From: JAKIVR01 sp035933635
GTDB lineage: Archaea > Thermoplasmatota > Thermoplasmata > Lutacidiplasmatales > UBA184
Direction: 5' to 3'
Assembly (NCBI GenBank): GCA_035933635.1
Contig: DASYYY010000010.1
Span: 1 to 41,682, forward strand
DNA: 41,682 bases
The translations under genes and the position numbers were made by a program. The notes below the pieces were generated by a model, which had not been told where the DNA came from, did not search any database, and was given only the letters and a program-made list of their open reading frames with translations. The first letter of the stretch is position 1. Each line of letters begins with the position of its first letter. Below are positions 30,726-37,493 of this stretch, piece by piece.

Positions 30726-31700
30726 TCATCCGGCCCGCATTGGCCCGTCCCAGCCGAACCGATCCACCTCGAACCGCACCCGGGAGGTTCGCGACGCCGC
30801 GTGGTTGTACTCTTCGACGAACCGTCGGGGCCGTCCCACGCACCCGATGAGCGTGTCATGGCCGAGCTCTCGCTCGATGGTCATCGCCATCGCGTGACCG
30901 ACCGGATGGGCCAGTTGTCGTAGGTTCGCGCGAAGCTCCGGAAGGGCCGAACGGTCCGCGTCGGCCGGGTGCGAGCGTAAACCGTCGAACACCCCCCGCA
31001 GGATCGAGCCGAACCGTTCCTCCTGGTCTCGGCGAACACGGGCCGCCTCCCGCAGGGCAGTCGTCTCGAGCTGCGTCATGCTCCAGACGCAGTCGGCGAT
31101 CCCCTCCGCCTCGAGCCAGCTCGCCCATTCGCGCAGGGTGCCGGCGAGGTCGTCGGGAACGGAGACCGCGTCGGGTCGCATGAGGGTCAGCTCCTCGCCT
31201 GTCAGACGGTACCGGGCGACGTGATGCAATTCGTGGGACAGCGTGTCCCGAATACCTTCCGTACCGTACTCGAGAGCGCTGAGCGGGTCGAGGTAGACCG
31301 TTCCTCGGTCGGTCCGGAAGTCGAACCCCAAGGGAACCAGCACGAGCCGGATCTCCCCCGGTTCCACCCCGGTCGGCAGCCAACGCGTCGTCCGCACGAG
31401 GCTCTCCCGGACCATCCCGGGGCCGGAGTGTTCCAGGACTTCGGCGAGCGACTCGATCTCGGACCGGTGGCGCAGGAGTTCCCCACAGTAGGCCGCGATT
31501 GGCCGGACGGTCGCGTTCGGGACGGGCGAGTCGAGGTCGTGCGTAAACCCTTGGAGCAAGTCCTCCGGGGTCAGCCCGAGCCCGACTGCGGCCGCCACCA
31601 GGTCCGGGTGCTCGAGCGTCGCCCGGATCTCGGTGGCGGCCGCCCCCGCTCCGACCGCGCGAAGGAGAGTGAGCAGGCCCCGGCCGTCGAACGTCGTCAC
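30726..31700 (-). CDS. Putative zinc metallopeptidase (HExxH)
   Basis: A 324-residue soluble protein with a gluzincin-like core. DTLSHELHHVARY has the HExxH motif (His156, Glu157, His160), and EAEGIADCVW about 45 residues later offers the third zinc ligand, as in DUF2268/DUF5700-type predicted proteases. The N-terminal 100 residues are helical and unassigned. A GTG start is 21-30 nt from AACGTTTAGG (31721-31730; CCTAAACGTT on the minus strand), which overlaps the preceding gene's stop. No signal peptide or membrane helix is seen. Substrate and exact family are inference. Confidence 0.7.
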   Translation of the reverse strand: MTTFDGRGLLTLLRAVGAGAAATEIRATLEHPDLVAAAVGLGLTPEDLLQGFTHDLDSPVPNATVRPIAAYCGELLRHRSEIESLAEVLEHSGPGMVRESLVRTTRWLPTGVEPGEIRLVLVPLGFDFRTDRGTVYLDPLSALEYGTEGIRDTLSHELHHVARYRLTGEELTLMRPDAVSVPDDLAGTLREWASWLEAEGIADCVWSMTQLETTALREAARVRRDQEERFGSILRGVFDGLRSHPADADRSALPELRANLRQLAHPVGHAMAMTIERELGHDTLIGCVGRPRRFVEEYNHAASRTSRVRFEVDRFGWDGPMRAG

Positions 31701-31725
31701 CGGGGGGGAATCGGCGGCGGAACGT

Positions 31726-32598
31726 TTAGGAGGAACTCACCAGAAGTTCTCGTGTCGCGGCCGCGAATCGGTCGCCCGCCGTCGGGTCGGCACGGAACAG
31801 CAGCTCGGGCTCGATGAGCTCGAGCTCCCCGAGCAACCAGTCGTTCGGGCCTCGGGGCATGAAGTCGAGACGCGCGTAGAGCGGAACCTGCGGCAACGAG
31901 CGGAGGATGCGACCGCAGCGGTTCAGCTCGTCCGCGGAGGGCTGTCGCGGCGTCGGGTACCGCTCGCTCCGGATCCCTTCGGCGAGGAGATACGGGTACT
32001 CCGCCGAATGGCTGAACGTCCCTCGGAAGAAGACCAACGAACGCTCCCCGAGGTCACGGACGGCCGCGAGTTCGGGCTGCACCAGGAGATCGGAGGAGGC
32101 GCGTAGAGCGGCGAACCGCGCCTCCTCTTCCCCGGACGGGGGATCGCCCGCGCGGAACAGACCCTCACTGCTCGCGCTCACCGCCGGCTTGACCACGACG
32201 TTCGTCCAGCCTCGAGCGCGAACCACCTGGCGGAGCGTGGCCGCCGAATCCTGGCGCACGAGCTCGGTCGGCACGACTGCATGTCCCTGCCGGGCGAGCT
32301 CGAGGAGGTAGCCCTTGTGGCTGTTCCACCGGACCAGGGTGGGGGGGTTGAGCACGGTCGTGAGGCTCTCGACCCGGTCCAGCCACCGGAGGAACTCCTC
32401 CCGCCGACGGTGGTAGTCCCAGGTCGACCGCAGGATCGCGAGGTCGAAGCCGGCCCAGTCGACCTCCGCGCCCTCCCAGACGGCCGGCACCGGGGCCAGG
32501 CCCCGAGCCTCGAACGCGCCGAAGCTGAGCCGGTCGTCCGGCGCGCCGTCGGGCATCGCCGCCATCGTGACGAACGCGACGCGGGGGGTCGGGACCAC
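31726..32598 (-). CDS. ATP-grasp family ligase
   Basis: A carboxylate-amine or related ligase of 290 residues. RSTWDYHRRREEFLRWLDRVE and NPPTLVRWNSHKGYLLELA are characteristic of the group that includes the D-cycloserine cyclo-ligase DcsG and many archaeal homologues of unknown role. VVVKPAVSASSEGLF supplies the ATP-grasp Lys and loop, and YARLDFMPRGPNDWLLGELELIEPELLF holds the metal-binding Glu residues. GTG starts it, 9 nt after the tyrS stop on the same strand. The nature of the two substrates is not readable; antibiotic biosynthesis should not be inferred. Confidence 0.82.
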   Translation of the reverse strand: MVPTPRVAFVTMAAMPDGAPDDRLSFGAFEARGLAPVPAVWEGAEVDWAGFDLAILRSTWDYHRRREEFLRWLDRVESLTTVLNPPTLVRWNSHKGYLLELARQGHAVVPTELVRQDSAATLRQVVRARGWTNVVVKPAVSASSEGLFRAGDPPSGEEEARFAALRASSDLLVQPELAAVRDLGERSLVFFRGTFSHSAEYPYLLAEGIRSERYPTPRQPSADELNRCGRILRSLPQVPLYARLDFMPRGPNDWLLGELELIEPELLFRADPTAGDRFAAATRELLVSSS

Positions 32599-32607
32599 GG
32601 CCCGTGC

Positions 32608-33687
32608 CTACGCCGCGCCTCCGACCGCGGGGTGGGGAGCCCCGCGTCGGAGGGCCTCGAGCCGCTCGGGGTGGTGGGCGAAGTGATCGGCGACCGGTTG
32701 CACGAGCCGTACGAGCGCCTCGGCCACACCGGACTTGAGGTCCTGCGGATGCACTCCGCCCTCGGCCCACGCCGTGCGGAACGCCTCGACGTCGGAGAAG
32801 TGGAGGGGCCCGCCGAACTTCGCCGGCCGGGCGATCTCGAGCTCGCCGAGCTGGGGGAAGATGATGTGGCGGGCGATCTCGACGATGGGGTTGGCCTCCT
32901 CGACCTTCGCCGGACAGAACGCCGCCGCGATCCGCTCCCGGACGAGCTGCGGGGGGGAGGGCAGGACGATCGAACTCGTCGGGTCGGACTTGGACATCTT
33001 GCGTTCCACGCCGTCGCCGGCCGGGTCCATCCGGCCGCCGCCCTTGAGCGAGGAGATCAGCGGGGTATGGACCGCCACAGGGACCGGCCAGTGGTGCTGG
33101 TGGGCGACCTCCCGGGCGAGGACGTGGGCCCGCCGTTGGTCGAGCCCGGCGTAGGCGATCTCGACGGGGAGCTCGAAGATGTCGGCCGCCTGCATCGACG
33201 GGTAGAACAGCTTGGCCGTGTCGAGCTGCGCCTCCTCCTCGCTGCGGCCCAGGATGGTCATCGCCCGCTTGGTCCGGGCGAGGCTGGTCGACTGGCCAAT
33301 GCGGACCACGCGGCTCCAGTACCCGGAGCTACCGGTGAGCTCGTGGGCCCAACGGTACTTCGCCCGGTCGGCGTCCACACCGAGCGCCGTGAACGCCTCG
33401 CGCATGTACTCGCCCGCGGCCCCGATCCGTTCGAGCGAGCCCCCCAGCTTGTCGTTGATCCAGGCGTGCCAGTCGGCCAGGAAGACCGTGAGCTCGCAGC
33501 CCGCCTCGATCAGGTCGCGCATCTTGCGGGCGCAGACCATGTGGCCGACCGTGAGCAGCCCGGACGGTTCGAACCCGATGTAGGCGCGAGGATGGCTTTC
33601 CCGCTCCAGCAGCGCGTGGAGCTCGTCCCGGGTCAGGACCTCCTCGGTCCCCCGGGCGATGAGGTCGACCCGGTGCTCGAGGTCCAT
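32608..33687 (-). CDS. tyrS: Tyrosyl-tRNA synthetase, archaeal type
   Basis: Charges tRNA-Tyr. The 359 residues show the class I HIGH region as GLLTVGHM (about 43-50), preceded by YIGFEPSG that binds the substrate, and the KMSKS loop exactly as KMSKSDPTSSI. ADWHAWINDK, YPSMQAADIF and GLDQRRAHVLAREVA match the archaeal/eukaryotic TyrRS; TrpRS is less likely given these motifs. AGATAAC at 33711-33717 (GTTATCT on the minus strand), 24-30 nt upstream, is the TATA candidate. It is followed closely by the ATP-grasp gene and is divergent from the coiled-coil ATPase gene. Confidence 0.95.
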   Translation of the reverse strand: MDLEHRVDLIARGTEEVLTRDELHALLERESHPRAYIGFEPSGLLTVGHMVCARKMRDLIEAGCELTVFLADWHAWINDKLGGSLERIGAAGEYMREAFTALGVDADRAKYRWAHELTGSSGYWSRVVRIGQSTSLARTKRAMTILGRSEEEAQLDTAKLFYPSMQAADIFELPVEIAYAGLDQRRAHVLAREVAHQHHWPVPVAVHTPLISSLKGGGRMDPAGDGVERKMSKSDPTSSIVLPSPPQLVRERIAAAFCPAKVEEANPIVEIARHIIFPQLGELEIARPAKFGGPLHFSDVEAFRTAWAEGGVHPQDLKSGVAEALVRLVQPVADHFAHHPERLEALRRGAPHPAVGGAA

Positions 33688-33799
33688 CGGTACCCCGGAC
33701 GGGGAGGGGAAGATAACCCCCTGCCACCGCCCCGCAGCGGGGGGTCCACCGTCGGCGGAGACCCCCCCCTTCCAAGCGACAACTTATCCCCCGCCCCGA

Positions 33800-33816
33800 G
33801 GTCTATACTATAGACC
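33800..33816 (+). promoter_or_regulatory. 17-bp perfect palindrome before the coiled-coil ATPase
   Basis: GGTCTATACTATAGACC is a perfect inverted repeat around a central C, ending 1 nt before the ATG at 33818. ACTTATCC at 33782-33789 is the likely TATA element, so the palindrome covers the transcription start and the first bases of any leader. Its length and perfection in a GC-rich region argue for a dimeric DNA-binding protein. Confidence 0.55.
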
Positions 33817-33817
33817 G

Positions 33818-36079
33818 ATGCAGGAACCGGCGGAGGCCGCCCCGCCCCCGAGCGAGCCTGCGAACGGGGCGGAAGCCGAACCGCTCGCGGCGGCGCTGGG
33901 GATCGAGATCGAATCCGCTCGCTCCCTCGTGGCCGCCGGCTGGGCGACCCCCGAGTCGGTCCGCGGGGCCACGGACGACGAGCTGCGGGCCGCGGGCCTT
34001 TCGGGGGCGGAGGTCGAGAAGATCCGCGCCCCACCCCCGGCGGAGTCTCCCGCGCCGGTCAACGGCGGCGGCTCCGGTCCGAGCACGGTCATCGTCGAGA
34101 AGTGGATGCGCTCGGTCCGACAGTCCGAGCGGCCCCGACGTCGGCCCCGGATCCCCGGCAACGCCCACGGGTCGACCGAGGTGCTCCGCAAGTGGGTCGA
34201 CGGGGACGACCGGGCCATGGAGACGTGGATCCAATCCTCGGAGGTGGCCCGCAGCCTGCCGTCGACCCCCTCTTCCCGTGCGCCCCCCGCGACGCCTCCT
34301 ACGGACGGGGAGACCCCCGGCGCGGGCGCGCCCGCCCCGGTACCGACCCCCGCTCCCGGGCTCCTTCCCGCGAACCTGGTCGAGCGGGAGGAGACGGTGG
34401 TCCGGTGGCTGACCGAGCTCTTGGACCGCGTCAAGACCGAGCAGTTCGACCCGACCTCGGTGCTCCAGGAGCTGCAGGAGCACCAGCGGAGCCTCTACGA
34501 CGAGCGGGAGCGGCGCCGACAGCTCGAAGAGCAGCTCGAGCAGGTCAAGCGCGGCTCGGTCGCCGTGATCAAGTACGTCCGCTCGCGCGAGGCGAAGGCC
34601 CGCGAAGACCTCCTCGAGGAGAAGGACGGCGAGATCAACGAGCTGAAGAACCGGCTCGACCAGCTGGTCGCCCGGGTCACCGCCTCGCAGGAGGGCACCC
34701 TCGCGCCCTCCGGTGCCGAGGTGGAGAACGCACGGGCCGAGTTCGAGACCCGGCTCAAGGGCGAGCTCTCCGGACGCGAGGCGCAGTTCGCCGAACGCGA
34801 GGGGGAGCTCCGGCGCCGCATCGTCGAGCTCGAGGGCGAGTCGCGGACGCTCCGCATGCAGGCCGACGCCGCGAAGGCCTCTGCGGCCACGGGTCCGGAC
34901 CGACCCGAAGCCAGCGTCAAGGCGCAGGACGACCGCGAGCACGAGCTCATCCGACGCGAGAACGAGCTCCGCACCCGGTTCGAGGAGATCCGGATCCGCG
35001 CGGAGGAGATCGAGCGCAAGCGCGACGCCATCCAGTTCAAGGAGCGGGAGTTCTCCGGTCGCGAACAGGACATCGAGCTCCGCCAGCGCGCCCTCGAGGT
35101 CGAGACCCGCCGGATCGAGGAGGCCAAGAAGTCGATCCCCGCGGCCGCCCTCGCCGGCAACCCGGTCGCCCAGGCCCAGCAGAACCGGCTCGACTCGATC
35201 GAGGAGGCGCTCCAGAATCGGGAGAAGGAGCTGATGGAGCGCGAGGCGTTCCTCAAGCAGAAGCTCGCCGAGGCCCAAGAGCTCCAGGGCAAGGCCGTCG
35301 AGATCGAGGCCGAGCGCCTGCGGACCGAGGCGGTCGCCGAGGCCCGGAGCGACCGGCTCCGGACCGGGGTCCGCCGGCTGGACGACCTGCTGTTCGGCGG
35401 GGTCCCGCCCGGCAGCCAGGTCCTGATCAACGGACCGGCGCACACGGGCAAGGACATCCTCGCCCGACTGTTCGTCGTGGAGGCGCTCAAGACCGGCCAG
35501 GGTGCGCTCTGGGTGATCACCGACCGCACCTACACGACGGTGCGCGAGGAGATGGTCCAGCTCTATCCGCCCTACGCCGACCTCGAGAAGCGCGGCCTGA
35601 TCCGCTACGTCGACCTCTACTCCCGCAGCCTGGGCGTCACCGAGGCCGAGCGCGGGGTCAAGCTCCTCGCGAGCAACGACAAGGCGCTCCTCGAGCAGCT
35701 CACCGCGGCGGTCAACAGCTTCGCCGGCGAGCTCAAGGAGCGCGCGCCGAGCTATCGGATGGTCTTCGAATCGGTCTCCACGGTGACCGCCTACCTCGAT
35801 TCCACCGCCACGTTCCGGTTCCTGCAGCCGCTCATCGGCCGCCGCAAGCTCGACGGCGCCTGCGCCTACTACGAGCTCGAGACCGGCATGCACTCGGAGT
35901 CGGATTTGCAGACCCTGGAGCACATGATGGACGGCTCGATCCACCTCAAGGTCGACCAGCTCAAGACGTTCCTGTCGGTGCGCGGGATCACCGACGTCCA
36001 GAGCCGCGCGTGGGTCGGCTACAACTTCTCGAAGAAGGCGTTCACGCTGGGCTCGTTCTCCCTCGACCACATCCGGTAG
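33818..36079 (+). CDS. Long coiled-coil protein with C-terminal RecA/KaiC-like ATPase domain
   Basis: I do not know a named function. The 753 residues begin with a Pro-rich lead and a helix-hairpin-helix-like module (IEIESARSLVAAGWATPESV, about 31-50). Another Pro-rich stretch follows, then a coiled coil from about 215 to 515 with long Glu/Arg/Leu heptads. The last about 230 residues are a RecA-like domain, opening RTGVRRLDDLLFGGVPPG and with a Walker A GPAHTGKD at about 538-545. The Ser/Thr after Lys is Asp, and the Walker B-like strand is YRMVFESVS with Glu. ATP binding is therefore doubtful. A sensor or scaffold on the RadA/KaiC fold is a reasonable guess. Confidence 0.85.
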   Translation: MQEPAEAAPPPSEPANGAEAEPLAAALGIEIESARSLVAAGWATPESVRGATDDELRAAGLSGAEVEKIRAPPPAESPAPVNGGGSGPSTVIVEKWMRSVRQSERPRRRPRIPGNAHGSTEVLRKWVDGDDRAMETWIQSSEVARSLPSTPSSRAPPATPPTDGETPGAGAPAPVPTPAPGLLPANLVEREETVVRWLTELLDRVKTEQFDPTSVLQELQEHQRSLYDERERRRQLEEQLEQVKRGSVAVIKYVRSREAKAREDLLEEKDGEINELKNRLDQLVARVTASQEGTLAPSGAEVENARAEFETRLKGELSGREAQFAEREGELRRRIVELEGESRTLRMQADAAKASAATGPDRPEASVKAQDDREHELIRRENELRTRFEEIRIRAEEIERKRDAIQFKEREFSGREQDIELRQRALEVETRRIEEAKKSIPAAALAGNPVAQAQQNRLDSIEEALQNREKELMEREAFLKQKLAEAQELQGKAVEIEAERLRTEAVAEARSDRLRTGVRRLDDLLFGGVPPGSQVLINGPAHTGKDILARLFVVEALKTGQGALWVITDRTYTTVREEMVQLYPPYADLEKRGLIRYVDLYSRSLGVTEAERGVKLLASNDKALLEQLTAAVNSFAGELKERAPSYRMVFESVSTVTAYLDSTATFRFLQPLIGRRKLDGACAYYELETGMHSESDLQTLEHMMDGSIHLKVDQLKTFLSVRGITDVQSRAWVGYNFSKKAFTLGSFSLDHIR

Positions 36080-36199
36080 GACGGGCGCGCCGGGGCCCCG
36101 CCGGCGTCGGGTCCCGGAGGTTCGCCACCGAACGGTTCCGGCCTACCCGTTCGGATTCGGGAGCTTCAACCCCCCATCGGCCCTGCTAGCGTCGGGGCC
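36080..36199. other. Spacer between two plus-strand genes
   Basis: These 120 nt hold no gene I can support. A GC-rich hairpin-like run lies at 36088-36120. No TATA box with the usual spacing before the following ATG is clear. Confidence 0.3.
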
Positions 36200-36409
36200 A
36201 TGACGCTTCCTCCACCGTTGCGCAATCCTGAGCTCTGGCTGGCCCCCGCGGGTCTTGTGGGCGTCGCAGTGCTCCTGTGGGTGGGCCCCGGTTTCCTGCA
36301 ACGGTACATCTGGGCGGGAGCCGTCGTGTATTTCGTCGCGCTCCTCGCGTGGTTCATCGTGATGGGCGGCCCGCGGCCGACCCGGTCCGCGTCGGGAGCG
36401 ACCCGCTGA
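36200..36409 (+). CDS. Small two-helix membrane protein
   Basis: Sixty-nine residues with two hydrophobic helices (LWLAPAGLVGVAVLLWVG and YIWAGAVVYFVALLAWFIVM) and a short polar tail. The pattern of Trp/Tyr at helix edges and intact frame support it as a real gene, but no family is recognised. It lies between the coiled-coil ATPase gene and the convergent DppC-type permease, so partners cannot be told from position. Composition alone can give such a frame, hence moderate confidence. Confidence 0.55.
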   Translation: MTLPPPLRNPELWLAPAGLVGVAVLLWVGPGFLQRYIWAGAVVYFVALLAWFIVMGGPRPTRSASGATR

Positions 36410-36442
36410 CCGGAGCTGAGGCGTCGCTCCGACCGGCCCGGC

Positions 36443-37486
36443 TCACGTGCCGCTCACGCGGCCGTGGAGGAGCTTCTCCATCCCGTCGCAGGTGAGGGCC
36501 ATCGCCGCCCCGAAGAGCACGATCACGGCGGCCGGGAACGTGTACATCCACCAGAAGTTCAGGCTCGCGATCGGCTGCCAGCCGTAGCAGGCCCCGACGG
36601 CGAGGATCGTCCCCCATTCCGGGAAGGGGATCGTCGGGAACGGGGTCAGCCAGCTGTAGCCGAAGCTCGTCCCGATGCGCAGCGAGACGCAGCCGAGGTA
36701 GGGGAAGACGGTGAGGACGAAGAAGATGTTGTAGAGGTCGATGGGGATCTGCGCGAAGACCGGGTACAGGCTGTTCGGCATCACGTGGCGCAGCAACAGC
36801 CGCGCCCGCGAGGCGCCGGCGGCGCGGGAGGCCTCGACGTACGGCTCCTTGGCGACCCGCTCGGCCCGCGCCCGGACCGGGCGCGCGTAGTACGGCCAGA
36901 GCACGAGGGCGAACAGCGCGATGAACGTCGGGATGTTCCACAGCGGCCCGGGGAGCAGCCCGACGACGCCGATGTAGAGCACGACGACGAGGAAGAACGG
37001 GGGGACCGCGAGCAGGAGGTCGGTCAGCGTCAGCACCACCCAGTCGGTCGCGCCGCCGTTGAACCCGGCGTAGGAGCCGAGGAGGACTCCGACGCTGACC
37101 GCACCGAGGAGGATCGCACCGACAATGGCGAGGTCCCAGGGCGTCGCCTCCAGGATCGCGGCGAGCCCGTCGAAGCCGTAGCCGTTGAACACCCCGAACG
37201 GATGGGCGAGCGACGGGCCGGGCGGTACCGGGGCCTGCGCCCAGATGAACTTCAGGTCCAAGCTCGCCACCGACGGGCCGCGGGCGAGGAGCTCGGCCAG
37301 CCCGATGATCCCGAACCCGGCGAGGAGCGCCAGTCCGACGACGAGCTGCGGGTTGTGCCGGAACTCGCGCAAGAACCTCGAGAGCCGCCCGCGTTGGTTG
37401 GCGTAGGCGTAGAGCTCCTCGTCGGTCCATTCCGCCGGGTCCTTGCCGACGGGAAGCGCGGCGCCTTTGGCGGACGACCCGAACAT
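36443..37486 (-). CDS. ABC transporter permease, DppC/OppC type
   Basis: A membrane subunit of a peptide/nickel-type (or sugar) ABC importer. The 347 residues have a cytoplasmic N-terminus with FRHNPQLVVGLALLAGFGIIGL (the OppC N-terminal TM domain), about six helices, and the EAA loop EASRAAGASRARLLLRHVMPN that binds the ATPase. An extracellular section after the first helix contains PFGVFNGYGFDG, as in DppC relatives. It lies 7 nt after the fused DppB gene. No ATPase or substrate-binding gene follows in the window, so the transporter is incomplete here. Confidence 0.9.
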   Translation of the reverse strand: MFGSSAKGAALPVGKDPAEWTDEELYAYANQRGRLSRFLREFRHNPQLVVGLALLAGFGIIGLAELLARGPSVASLDLKFIWAQAPVPPGPSLAHPFGVFNGYGFDGLAAILEATPWDLAIVGAILLGAVSVGVLLGSYAGFNGGATDWVVLTLTDLLLAVPPFFLVVVLYIGVVGLLPGPLWNIPTFIALFALVLWPYYARPVRARAERVAKEPYVEASRAAGASRARLLLRHVMPNSLYPVFAQIPIDLYNIFFVLTVFPYLGCVSLRIGTSFGYSWLTPFPTIPFPEWGTILAVGACYGWQPIASLNFWWMYTFPAAVIVLFGAAMALTCDGMEKLLHGRVSGT

Positions 37487-37493
37487 CGGCCCC

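Noticed and set aside
34102..36189. 695-codon second plus-strand frame
   Set aside because: A +1 shadow of the coiled-coil ATPase, rich in Arg/Gly.
36080..36199. tRNA or small RNA after the coiled-coil ATPase
   Set aside because: A CGTTCGGATTCGGG stretch is T-arm-like but no acceptor or anticodon stem pairs with it.
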